Assembly (NCBI RefSeq): GCF_033807715.1
Contig: NC_084591.1
Span: 27,190,090 to 27,254,089 of the forward strand
Direction: 5' to 3'
DNA: 64,000 bases
Origin: Cololabis saira
Taxonomy: Eukaryota > Chordata > Actinopteri > Beloniformes > Belonidae
Shown: positions 33,655 through 45,758 of the stretch, piece after piece
How the letters are laid out: every line of letters starts with the position of its first letter
Position numbering within the stretch: the stretch's first letter is position 1
Translations under genes and position numbers: made by a program
Notes under the pieces: generated by a model
Database searches by the model: none
Told to the model about the DNA's origin: nothing
The model's input: only the letters and a program-made list of their open reading frames with translations

Positions 33655-34170
33655 CAAAACCAGTGGGACCGCAAGTCAACCAGTTTAGTCTGAAGGCGGT
33701 GTTTGGTTTGAAGTAGACCGGGATGTTGTGCTTGGAGAAGATCTTCCTGAGTTTCTCAAACACGTATGGGAAGACAACATTTCTGTCTCTTTTTCTTTTC
33801 CTCTTCACGTAGCGCTATGGTCATGTTTCAGGATTTCTTGGCTGACTTCTTAAAGGCCCAGTTTAGATATCCGCGGGTTTGAAACAGGTTTCATCTGTCT
33901 TAGCGGTTTCACATCCTCCATGTAGATATTGGCAACATTGTGTGAAACCGGAGAGCCGATGGCGCGTCGGTGTTACTGTCTGTAAAACCGGTCGTTATAC
34001 TTGAAATAGGTGGAGAGGCAGAGGTCAAGCATGATCGCTGCAGTTGTTTCCTGGGTCATTTAATGGTGACACAGTTGTGTAAAAACGAGAGTGCCTTCAA
34101 GCTCTCTTCATCCCGGGCCGCATCGGCGGTGATGCCGCTGCTGGGATTGAATCCCCAAGGATGAACACTG
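33655..34170 (-). pseudogene. Penelope-like retroelement, reverse-transcriptase remnant
   Basis: Minus-strand frames give CLSTYFKYNDRFYRQ, a stop, then AIGSPVSHNVANIYMEDVK. This matches the Penelope-like RT motif around the conserved GSPVSP-VAN-YME. Further on come RNVVFPYV and LRKIFSKHNIPVYFKPN, the segment that joins the RT to the GIY-YIG endonuclease in this group. Internal stops and frame changes show decay. The endonuclease itself is not recognised to the left of 33655. Confidence 0.8.
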
Positions 34171-36851
34171 TTAAAGGCCGGTCGTTCTTGGCTGCAGAGC
34201 CACCCACTGCTAAATTAAAAGAACATTCAACGGACGTTGAAATTGGCAAAACTTCTCACTCAAAGAGTGATTAAGATTTCCAGGGGAAAAAAGGGCCCTA
34301 CGGAAAAGAGAGAACAGAAAAACAGAGGGTCCATCTTTTATGTGGATACTATTGTCTCCTGTGGGTCAAAGTGTTAAAACGGCTCTATTTCACTTCCTGT
34401 CAAACATCAATTTCCAGACTAATAACATCAGAAGGTTATAAGTCTAAGATAAAAAAGATGGTGTAACTATAAGCTAAGCTCTGTTTAGATAAGCAGAGGA
34501 ATGAAGTAACTCAAATTACACAAAGTCGCATCTTAATGGTTCCTTAACGATGATTCAATTCCACTGAGATCCTGCCATTTGAAGATTGAGGCCGGTACAA
34601 ATATCCTGAGTTGTTGCCTTGTTAAATTAGATTTGTTTCTGTGAAAATAAAACATAAACAAATAAAACATATTTGATGTTGGATCAAAGAAAACTGCATC
34701 ACAGTCCATCTTATTTCTACAACTAACTCAATCTGAAATTCAAAAACGATGCAGCATATGAGAAAATAAAAGACTTTTACTTTATACCTACTCAGGCGCA
34801 AAGTGCAGAAAAAATTGAATTCACAAGATGAACTGTAGTACGACTGACGTCCAAGATTGGATTTATATTCAAAGTATGTTTTTTGAGCAGTCGACTACTG
34901 TCGACTGCTCAGTAGTGCAATTGAAGTGTGAAACAGATAAATGTGACACGACAGCCCTTGCGTTCACCTAACATTACATGAAAACATATTTTACTTGTCA
35001 GAGACAAAAAGAAAAAAAAAGCGCTGCTGCTCTAAATTGCATCAGTAAACCTGCAAATACACCATAAACTGAATTAATTTTGAGGGTGAGTTATGCATTA
35101 ATATTAGCCATTGTTTGACTTAAAACATCATGCAGTTACTGGTCATTTACTGGCACTTCAGTATAAAAATAAGCCAGTTGCACTGAGAAATGTAACCTTG
35201 TCCACTGGAGGAATCCGAAAGATTTTTCTGATCTGAGTTTCTACACTGATCGGACAAATCCTTGCTCTGCTCTTATATTTCTCTTGCTGACAATCAGGCA
35301 TTTAGAGCCGTCTCTTGTGCAACAGGTCTGACATGATGTATTTGCTGGAGTCTTCACCATAAAGAAGAGCCACGTTAGATTTTCACACATACACTTCACA
35401 GCATCTGGTTCCTCAACTTCAATTATATGGAGAATGACACGTTCTGTCAGGCATCAGTCTCCATATATTTACTCCGAACCTCCATAAACTCGCTCCAAAA
35501 TATGAATACAGGCAGAAGTAATTCTGTTGGCTCTCCAATCAGAAATACAATTTGCCTTTTGATGGAAATGGATTGGATGGGGAAGATTAGCACTTATCCT
35601 GAATTAAGATGCAAGTGAGTTCATTAGTTTGTTTTCAATCCTTGTCCACCATTGTTGAATGACCCAAAGTTTAATAACATAAATGCTACATTCTGAATGC
35701 TACTTGAAGCAAGAACATTTGAGATGGGCAAGTCAAGACTGGAAGGGTAAAAAGGAGAAAATAAATCTTCTACAGTACAAAAAAATCATTAAATTAATCT
35801 AAGGATCATTTTTAAAAAAAGAAGAAAAAAGCAAGATGGAAGCTGAAAACTAATAACAGGAACTCAGAATGTTTGTCATTAAAAACAGATATTTAACTAT
35901 TGTCAACTTTGTCCCTGATATGACAAATGCATTTCCTGAAGCTGGCCTCATCTTTTCATCCAATATAGCTGGAATCAGCCATTAAATCGATTTCAATTTA
36001 AGTTTATTTGCCCTATTGGATGAAGAATCTGCAAAGAGCAAAAAGAAGACATCTGCTGCTGAAGTGTTGGTCATTTGTCTGCATGGATTTGGTCCTGGGG
36101 CTTTCTCTGATAGTCCACACTTCCCCCTCACCTTAGCAGCTAAAAAAACAAAGTGATGCATTTATGATCATCTTTTTTCCCCTGCAGGTTGAAACACTTG
36201 GACCAACATCACTTTGTCCAGGTTGTTTCCTTGCTGCAGAGTGTGGAGAAGTGGAGCTCCACTCTCCACCGGAAACACATGATCTCGATTTGCCCTGCTG
36301 CTAACCAGGCGAGAGTGGAGATCACGTCCTCTTGTTAGTACTGCTGCAGAAGGTGGGAAAGACCAAAGGTCAGTTTCTCTATCTAAATGTGCCTCTAATC
36401 CTTTTTAATCTTTTTTTTTTTTTACGTAGGACTCTGCCTTAAAGCATCACCCCACAGAGAGCTGGAGTCAGTATCTGAAGGCACCAGCTAGGTCTAAACT
36501 GCTGATATGGTCTGAGCACATTTATCTAATTTAGCAGGAGCAGCATAATGTACATCATACTGTATGTATTAAACTGAAGTAAAGAACTTTCCAACTTTTT
36601 TCTACCTCTTGGAGGTCATTAATCATGCAAGTGTATGCAACCCTGTTCCTCCTCTGCTCTATTTTTACAAAAGCAATGCCACAAGAAAAAATAAATCACA
36701 AAGAAAATTTTCATCTAGGATTTTTGTTGCATTTCACTTAAAAACGATTTGCCTAAAAAGGTAGATGTCAGTATTTCAATCATTATGTAATTAATTTAAC
36801 TACATTTCCAACACACATAAACTGCTATGGGATTAAAAAATAAATAAATAA

Positions 36852-36855
<4 letters not shown>
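34171..36855. other. Intron-like, no recognisable content
   Basis: Short random open frames only. A perfect 11-bp hairpin (GAGCAGTCGAC, loop TACT) sits at 34885-34910. Confidence 0.4.

Positions 36856-36940
<85 letters not shown>
36856..36940. repeat. (TA)n microsatellite, 85 bp
   Basis: Pure AT alternation. Confidence 0.98.
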
Positions 36941-36942
<2 letters not shown>

Positions 36943-37068
36943 TACGCCTTTTATTTTGGGAATTTTCATTGTTCTAACAAATAACTAAACTTTAAAAGCA
37001 ATTGACAAACAGTGAAGGGTTGTAATGAAGAAGACTTCTTTTCGAGTATTCTCTCAAGTACCCTCCTC

Positions 37069-37074
<6 letters not shown>

Positions 37075-37127
<53 letters not shown>
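37075..37127. repeat. (AC)n microsatellite, 53 bp
   Basis: Pure AC array. Confidence 0.98.
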
Positions 37128-37130
<3 letters not shown>

Positions 37131-37308
37131 CTTTTCAACCACCCCCTACAGAGACTGTAGCATTGCTGCTTTTAGGTCGCTTACTGCAGTCTACTTGATT
37201 CAAACCAGTGACGGGCAAGCAAAGAAATGAAATGGGATGGATGCGGCTTCCCTGCCAGCAGAGCCGACCCTAATAGTTCACTTCAGATCTAGGCTCAGTC
37301 TCGTCTCA

Positions 37309-37312
<4 letters not shown>

Positions 37313-37395
<83 letters not shown>
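37313..37395. repeat. (AC)n microsatellite, 83 bp
   Basis: Pure AC array, about 190 bp from another AC array. Poly-TH open frames across it are artefacts. Confidence 0.98.
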
Positions 37396-37397
<2 letters not shown>

Positions 37398-38412
37398 TTG
37401 TCTCTCGTTTTCAGGCTCTCTGTCCAAATTCTGTACACCTTTCTCTCATATCCTGCCTCACATCTGCTTCTCCACCTCCTTCTGTCTCAATCAGCACGTG
37501 TTATTTCTCAGAGTACAGAGAAAACGCTTGAGTGAAAACCACACTGAAGATTTCTGTGGAAACGCAGCCAGGTGAATTTATTTTATTCACTTTGTAAGTT
37601 CTGCAGGTGTGCTAAAGGTCACAATGGCAGGAATCGCTTTCGCTATCACTGCTTGGAGACCATCAATAAATTATTTCTAGGATGAAAAAGCCGACTGCAT
37701 CTGACATTTGGTGTTTTTTTTCAGAGCTGGAACTGAATGCTTCATTTCATCTCTCTATGGTTTTACATTTCTCCTCTTGAATTCAACCTTTAATGATGGT
37801 TAATAATTATAACGGAATGGTGTCACCTGACAATCCGAGGAGAAGCGCAGCAGGAAGACGACTCCTCTTCAACTCCCGATAAAAGCTCTGATCTCAATCA
37901 GACGGGTGAGCTACCACACTTCACATGATCAAATATCTCCTACAGCAGCAGCTGAGAGACCCCAGTCAATGATATTACCATGTAAGGTCCATTTGTGGAT
38001 AAAACGTACCCAAGTAGAAAACATTCATGGGTTTGGACATTATCTCTCGCATGAACACATCCAGATGTGGGTAAGAACACATGGATCAGAGGTGGAGGAT
38101 GATGCAACACCATGGCGGGTAAAAAACGAAAGACACACTTTCCTCACCAGCAGTGCGTCATCCTCTCATATCTCATCTGTTCAGTGAATTGCACACTTTT
38201 TTGAACCTCTAAGAGAGGAAGTGATGGACATGAACAAGCATGGTATAAGGAAGCATGGTATAAGGACAAGTGTGAGTAGTTCATAGTGGCCTTTATTGAC
38301 TAGTGTAGTGCGGTACTGATGTGAGGGTTTCCAGGAACTTTGCTCTGTTTATCAATTAGCTTGTGAAGAGTTCCCATTTATGTGTGGAAATGTGATATCG
38401 GCTTTACAGTGT
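37396..38412. other. Intron-like, no recognisable content
   Basis: Nothing recognised. Confidence 0.4.
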
Positions 38413-38742
38413 TTAAAGCGACACTACGTAACTTTTCCACCTTAATATCATATTTCCAGAGTCATTGTGATGGTACATCAACTTCCAACAGGTTTAATGA
38501 ACCTCTGTCATGATCTGAGGGGGTCTGTATTGCTTTCACTGGCACTATGTAACTTTGAGGAGCATGGTAGGAACCCTGCCACACTAAAAAACTACAAATT
38601 TTACGACTTTGACTGCTTTACGGCACATACGTCACTTCCCCCTCCTTCCCGATTCGTAGTCGAGACAAAAATGGGCGGGGCTTGGAGCGCAGAGGCTGAG
38701 CTCAGCAGAAGCTGGTGTTGAGCTAAATGAGGAGCTGGTATC

Positions 38743-38945
38743 ATGGCCGAAGCAGCGAAAAAAACGAAGAAAATAAAAGTTTTAACGGAGCGGAGGAGGC
38801 GAAAAAAAGAAAGCGGGAGAGTAACAAGCTAAATGCCCGGTGGAGAATAAACATTGGCCCGGCGTTCTCTCGCTACAAGCCCTTGTAGCGCCGTCGTCTT
38901 GGACGAGATGGTTGAAGGATGTAAAGACGTGCATCACCTCCAGGT
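38743..38945 (+). pseudogene. Basic N-terminal exon remnant of a family-2 transposon gene
   Basis: From ATG 38743 the frame gives MAEAAKKTKKIKVLTERRRR and then stops near 38832. The +1 frame continues with ESNKLNARWRINIGPAFSRY, which resembles the R-INIG-AF-RW segment I associate with fish transposon proteins. At least two frameshifts break it. A CAG|GTATGC near 38940 could be a donor. The exact family is not established. Confidence 0.5.
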
Positions 38946-40133
38946 ATGCACTTTTGTCAACACCTATGTCAGTGTGTTTTACAAAAACAATTATCCTGAA
39001 ACTACTACAGCTGGTGTAAGTGTTGCTAATGTATCAAATGTCAATATCTATGTAAACCTTTTGACTCTTCAGGTCTGTATATACAGATACTTATACACTG
39101 ATGGTAAAAGCAACACATTTGTAGATATAGTAAAATATAGCTAGAAAAATGAAATATATAGGCAAAGTATACACTTCCAGATGAAAAAAATACAATATAA
39201 ACACCATATAAGCATATAAAATAAGTCTACTTTGTTGGAATTATATTAAAATAATAACAAGAGTAGTATAAGAAACCTTATAGTGTTTATAATGTGTCGT
39301 TTTATCTTGTGAGTGTATAAATATATACATTTCTCTAATTTTTCTATAGCTATACATTACTTGCTTTTACTTTCTGCATAATTACAGTGACTTCAACAAA
39401 GAAAAAAATTCAAACTTGTGATCAACAAAATATGTTGAATGATTTATAGGTCAGTAATTATCAGAAAGACATAATGTTTTTGTACCTTTATTCTCTCACT
39501 CTGCAGGACTACATCAGATCTGGAAAACTTCCAGAATCACATCCTCATGCAGGGAAGGGTTCTCCTACACTCCAGCAGTGAATCGCACGCGGACTCTCCC
39601 AGCACGAAACATGGATGGACACAAGATGCTACTGCTACTATAGTCATTGTATTTATTTACAGTAACTTCTTACACTGTTTCATAGTTCAGTTTTCATTAT
39701 CAGTTCATTATTTTTAGTTTATTTTTCTACTACTCTATTTACACTTGTTTACTTTATTCACAGTAATTTATCCTGTCATACAGTTGTTCATTACTGCTAC
39801 TGTGATACAGATTACTTATTGTTTATAATAAGTATGTATGGGATAACTGCTGTCACTATGCAAATGACAAAGTTCAAGAATTTTTCTATTTTCTGAAAGG
39901 TGTGTAAATAAAAGTCTGTCTTGTTTTGCACAAATGTCTTTATTTTAAACACACAAAAACAACTGTACAGGAAAAAATGGAACAAAAAAAAAAAACAATA
40001 TCAAAATATTTGCAGTAATCCTCATAAAGGTTCCATTCTAGAGAAGACGGGGAGCCCTGAAACCAGTGTACTGTCCCATTGGGTCTGGAAAGGTGTCTCT
40101 TATTTTCCAAACATCATGCTGCCAGAGCACAAA

Positions 40134-40208
40134 CTGGCGATATGTATATATATGCATATATATATATGATATATATATATATATATGCATATATATATGA
40201 TATATATG
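40134..40208. repeat. Imperfect (AT)n with ATGCAT/TGAT interruptions
   Basis: Alternating AT stretch inside the TTAA element. The 155-residue minus-strand open frame over it (40038-40505) is low complexity and not a gene. Confidence 0.9.
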
Positions 40209-41087
40209 CTGCGTGTCGGTTCTGTCTTTGTGGGGGTTCAAACTCTGATGATGCAGAGGTAGAGGTGTTCTCACGAACAGCAGATTCCTGATAAAACAAG
40301 AGACAGAATTGTTATGATACAAATGTAAATGTAGAATTCTATGATCAATAAGAATCAAAATTAGAATGTTTTCACATACTGGGGATTCGTCTTGGGTTTT
40401 GGTAATTCTAAAATTACTGACAATATCAACAACAGACAGAGAAATAATAGTGATCATAAAAATGTGTAATTCGCAATGTGGAAGCTTTATAAAATAATAA
40501 TACAATTGAATAGAATTACAGCACTAGAGGAAATAATGCAATGCAAAGAAAATGTATAGAACATTTCTAGTATTTTTCCTGAGAGCTGTAAAATTGTGCA
40601 GGGCTGATCTGCAAAACATAAGGAATGGGCATTCAGTTATTCACAGGTTATAAAGTATTTTTTTATTTTGTCAGTAAGTATGTTGGACTACTAATTTATG
40701 ACGAAGTCCCTCTAAAAAACGTGACAGGAAAAAGGTGCAGAGCGTATGAGTTTGTAGGGCGCATTATCTCGCTGAAACAACTTAATAAAACCAAGTTGAA
40801 CTTAGGGTTTTTCAACATCGTCATATTATATTGTTTAGCCAAAAATAGATACATTACCTCTTCATTATCCATCCTGCAAACGACCGCTGAAAACAGAAAA
40901 GTCGTTTTGAAAGTCCGTCCCGTCTTCTCTCATCAAAACAAATGCAGCGGCGGGGACGGGGGTTTTCCGGCAGTACGCGCTGGTGCTCATGGGAAATGGA
41001 GTGTTCTTTCTGGTAAAGCACTACCGATTTTTGTCCAAAGGAGGCGCCAAACTCAACAAAGCTGAAAGTTCCGTTGTGCTGCTTTAA

Positions 41088-44087
41088 GTATTCTTTTCTG
41101 TTAACATCTTAACACTGCAGCTTCCCCACAATCCCACAGGAATGTTTCAGATGATTCACTCACATGAAAAATGTACAAAAGATTTCTATGAGTAAACCGT
41201 ATACATTACATAAGTCCATATACAGGAAAATATAGTACGAATAAACAACTTTCTAAGAATCTCTTTTCTTAGTATAAAGCCCCCTCACAACAGCGTCCAT
41301 GTGCACAGATCTAAGTAAAATGATGGAAGAAATGCAGTCTTATTAGAAAATGTGTAATGTTTACATTTGATCAAAATGCAAGTGTATATATGTACATTTC
41401 TTCTTGTAATATATAATGATTCTACAGTATGTACATTTTCACTAAAATTTGAACAGAATTCTTCTGTAATAGTGTGACTCTGTAAAGTGCAATAAGAAAA
41501 AAAACGCATTTCAAGAGAATATCTTGGCAACACAAGACCAGCAAGGGTGTTCAGAAAGAAGAAACTGAGACCGGTTACATGTTTTTCTTGTACCAGTGGC
41601 CACAGTTTAAAGCACAAAAACATGTTCTCACACTTCCGCACATCTCCACACAACCTCATGGGAAGGTGTCGCATTGGCAGATTTAATCTGAAAGTATCTG
41701 CCCTGCTGAGGAAGCCTGGATGTACGCAGAAACACACAAAGGTAGAGAGCTACAGTAAACAGAGGAGAGAAGAGATGGCAATTTGAAAAATCACAGTCCC
41801 TAAAAGACCAGCATGAAGCAAAAGAAGTACAAAAAAGGGGGACAGCATTGTTGCTGTGGTGAAATGCACCACTGCACACTTTTACTGGGTGATAAGACAA
41901 GACTGAGAGTGGCTGACAAGAATCACTCTGCATATTATATCTAATGATGATTCAAAGTTCAATGTGACTGAGGCTGGGACTCACAATTTAGCGTCAATAG
42001 ATAATGTCTACATAAGTCTATTGTGAAGGCGCCCAACGCTGCATTAACATGCAAACCATTGAACTGAGTTTTTATTGTTTAAACTTAAATGGGATGAAGT
42101 GAGTTTAGCAGAAAGTAAATTAAGTTATGACCTATATTATAAACTTTTGAGTCGAAGCATTGATATGTCTTTCTACATTGTGGTAGTTCTGCCAGTCTGT
42201 GATGTACTTTGACAATAAAATGGGAGTGAGGTATGAACCAGCATAAGTTAATCATAAAGAAGGAAAAAAAAATAAAAAATGTCAAGAACTAAACACACAT
42301 ATCTTCTGCTTTGATAATCACCACATGCTCAGGTCTGAGTTGATCAATCTCATGCAATCTCATGCATCGTCTCTTTTTAACTATGTAAATGTTGATCCGA
42401 TGTTATTGACCGGCACTTTACTCATTTACTTGCTAGTCTATTACCTGTACAGCCACTCTGCAATGAAAACTACCGTTACAGACTGCAGTTTGATCTGGAG
42501 ATCAGTCACGGCTCAGGCATCAGTCTGTGCTGTAGCAGGAACACAGCCAAGGCTGCCCGGCCGGGGCTTTCTCATCTCGATTGACAGAACTAATGGAGCC
42601 CCAGAAACCATGGAGGACAGGACAATCTTTAATCACCTCCTCATTTACTCTCTCCATTGCTACAATCGCTGGGCTGAACCAGACTGGAGAATCTGAAGAA
42701 CCACGCCAGAACACACAGAGAGAGAGAAATGTGCACGAGAAAAGAATTGAGAGATGCTGTTAGAAAACACTAACACAAGGTGAAAAATCATCCCAGTCAG
42801 ACAATACCACGAAGGAGAAATGGAATGGTGTATTAATTGAGCTCACATGGTGTATGCGTTATGCAGTCTGAAGGTCAGTGGTCTGGGCTCTCGTGGGACG
42901 TAATGGGATACTGGTCCAGTGGAACAGGCAAGGTACTGCATCAGGAAATCTAGAGCTGCTTCTGCTCTGTGAAGCCCTGCTATGAGTCTGAGGTGTCACT
43001 TCTGTTCACCGTTCAGGGGCAAACTTACAAACTTACACTCACTTACAGTTTAAATACAGTTATTTCACATAAACATACTGTGAAAACTGAAATTGCTTCT
43101 GGTACTTATTTTCTGTGAGCTTTGCTTGTCATTGTAGTTGTTTAAAATTAGATTTTTTACAGTAGGATGCAATAAGGATTGGGTGTTCTTGCCACTGTGT
43201 CTGTGCTTCTCTCCAGAGGCAAGTGACAAAAAAAGAAAACCATTCACGTGCATCCATAGATTTTAAGATTTCACACATGATTTGGATCCCAAAACACTGA
43301 GCTGACAGCAGCTGATGAGTGCAAATGGATGAATATATCCCTATCCAAAGAGAATACACTCATAATCCAGAGAAAGTTGGGCATGGGACAGACGGAGCGT
43401 GTTTATATCTGCCACATGAATGAGAGCTGTTCAGTATTTACACATCTCTGCGTGTGGCATGCGCAGGGGAAGCAGAAACAGCCCCTCACAGTCCTGGATA
43501 TGTTTGCATCCACACAGCTCACTTCAGGAAAACCAAAGATTTGCGAATGCTGAAGACAGTTTAACACTAGCTCCTTGGAGGACATATACTGGAATAAATC
43601 TTTTAAACCTTTACTAATCCTTTGTAAATAATAAAAACAGAGATGATTGAACACAAATCCACAAAGCAAAAGTCCTGCTGTTTTGCATTTTCTTATTTTA
43701 TAGATAGTTTAGATAAGCATAAGTGGGACAGAAGGGCAACAGAAACAATCATTAGCAAGCTTTAAAACTGCTGGTAAGTTTATTTTTCTTTAGAAATGCC
43801 ATTCCATTAAGGATGCTGCAATTTGTTTGGATGGCATTTTTTTTCTGGTTGACTTGATTCATTAAATTACTCGGACTGGCAATTCATGGCAAAATGTTTA
43901 CAGCTGTCCAAGATAGGTGATGTATTGTTCATCTTATCAGTGTGGCCAAAAAACTGGCATTAGCTCTAGCTCTATAAAAAAAAAAATATATAAATAAAAA
44001 AAAAATATATATATATATATATACACTCAGAATACGTCCAAGTATTTAAAAAAGTTGAGTCCTCACATCAATGGTAATGAGCCTGAA
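41088..44087. other. Intron-like, no recognisable content
   Basis: The longest open frames (41285-41737 minus, 42325-42696 plus) resemble nothing known to me. A short (AT)n run lies near 43998-44024. Confidence 0.4.
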
Positions 44088-44090
44088 AGC

Positions 44091-44093
44091 TAT

Positions 44094-44184
<91 letters not shown>
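44091..44184. repeat. (TA)n microsatellite, 94 bp
   Basis: AT alternation with one AAA interruption near 44106. Confidence 0.97.
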
Positions 44185-44186
<2 letters not shown>

Positions 44187-44987
44187 ACTTAACCAACCAG
44201 GGTCCAAATGAACATGTTCACCCAACCAATCCACTTGCTGGTACTTGTTTGCACTGACTTGTTCTTGCGTTATTAGAACTAGACTGCTTGCTTGTGTCTC
44301 ATTTGTCAGCCGCAGCTTCTCTCATGGATTTTCCTGTTTTGATCCTTGCCATCTGTGCCTCCTTCTCTCCTTCCGCTTACACCAAAGTCAACATCATGAA
44401 CATTTTATTCTTAGCCACAGCTTTACTGGATGTGACTCTGTGGTGTGAAGCAATTGTTCGTATTCTGCAGAAAAAGATAAACTTTCCTCTTTTTTTCAAG
44501 GAAAAAAAAATAGCTGCAGTAGCTGAAGCAGTGAAATGGCATTGCTCCATGATGATGAGGTTTTTGAACTTACGGTTCATAATTGGACCATATTGTTTTG
44601 ATTTTGTTTTAGGAAAAAGTTGTATCCAGTTGACATGTAAGGACCATCAAGAATATCCTTAATAATGCTCTTTTTGTGTTGTAGTGGTTGAACTCACATG
44701 TATAGCAGATGACTGTTAATGATACTAACAGCGGTCCATCAGATACAAATAGCAACGACCAGAAATAAGTGACGCTGCCCAAAGGAAAGGTTTTATGCAA
44801 TCTATGGAGCCTGTGAAAAGGCTGCTCTTCTCCCTTTTCACTAAGCCCTGTTCTCCACATTATCATGATGTTGTGTTATATCATTCAAATGTTTGCATAA
44901 ATTTGTTGGGTTTTGGATGAGTGAATACATTGGTTGTTTTTTTCAGTGGGGGTTTATCTTTGTTACAGGTTTGTTATCTGTTAGAAG

Positions 44988-45750
44988 TAGGGCTGTTCGA
45001 TTTTGCCCAAAAATAAAATCTCGATTTTTTTCTCTCAAAATCCGATTTTCGATTACGATTACAATTATTTTGTGAATTGACAAAAGGCAAAGAAATGATT
45101 TCAAATATGCTGTTTTTTTATTGAACATTTGCCCCATTGGGCTTTAAGTGCAAACTTTGCTCTTATTAAACCAAAAATGAATGAATAAAGTGCAAAACTC
45201 TGTAAAATAAGATAATATAATAATAATATAATAAAATATAAAGTTTTATCTCTGAAAACAAAATCAGCAAATCAGCCCTTGCAAACATACAGTAAGTTAT
45301 ATTTCCAATTAAATAAAACAAGACATTTTCTAATTAAACTAAACTGGGTCTTTGCATGCTAAATAATAATGCAACCCATGAAGGAGGTAGAGGTGTGTAA
45401 TGTCAGTCATTACATTTGCTGTTCACATTTGCAAGTTTTTTGCAAGGAACACGAGCTGGTCTACGGCATCTGGCTTGAGGGATGCCCGGTGGCATGTTAC
45501 AACGCCCCCTCCTACACTAAAGAGCCTCTCCGATGGGGCACTTGTCGCAGGTATTGAGAGGTATTTCCATCAATCATTAATATGGTATCAATCATTAATA
45601 TGTGTGCAGACAAGGTAAAAAAAATAAAATTAAATTAAAAATTAAAAAAAAAAAAAAGTGAAAAATCGATTTTACGAGTTTCACGTTTTAACATCGTTCT
45701 AATTACAGAATCGCGATTACGATTTAAAATCGATTAATCGAACAGCCCTA
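44988..45750 (-). mobile_element. hAT (Ac-type) element, 763 bp
   Basis: The perfect terminal repeats TAGGGCTGTTCGA and TCGAACAGCCCTA are flanked by the perfect 8-bp duplication GTTAGAAG (44980-44987, 45751-45758). Subterminal ends are rich in AAAATCGATTTT-like motifs. It is internally deleted but keeps the last part of the transposase reading frame on the minus strand (45423-45563). Confidence 0.94.
45423..45563 (-). pseudogene. hAT-Ac transposase dimerisation segment
   Basis: The minus-strand frame reads [16 protein letters not shown], then [20 protein letters not shown] and [10 protein letters not shown] with a stop. This is the hAT family C-terminal dimerisation domain ([22 protein letters not shown]). 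The stretch has no internal stop, and the stop sits where the family normally ends. The N-terminal BED finger and RNase H-like catalytic part are missing, so it cannot act alone. Confidence 0.88.
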
Positions 45751-45758
45751 GTTAGAAG

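Larger units (their letters stand above)
38417..41083. mobile_element. TTAA-target DNA transposon, family 2, 2667 bp
   Basis: Ends AGCGACACTACGTAACTTTT and AACTTTCAG-type ...GTTGTGCTGCT (inverted AGCAGCACAACGGAACTTTC) lie between TTAA at 38413-38416 and 41084-41087. Both ends match 15782-17203 in opposite orientation over several hundred bases. The interior is longer and gene-like: a basic N-terminal frame from ATG 38743, a possible intron, an acceptor-like TGCAG|GACTAC near 39508 and AATAAA near 39907. Frames are broken, so this copy is probably dead. Confidence 0.87.

Noticed and set aside
33655..34170. A functional retroelement gene
   Set aside because: Internal stops and frame changes interrupt the RT motifs.
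40038..40505. 155-residue minus-strand open frame
   Set aside because: About a third is an AT-repeat peptide (YIYMHIYIYI) and it lies inside a TTAA transposon; no similarity.
42325..42696. 123-residue frame as a membrane protein gene
   Set aside because: A hydrophobic stretch is present but there is no family match and no splice or promoter support.
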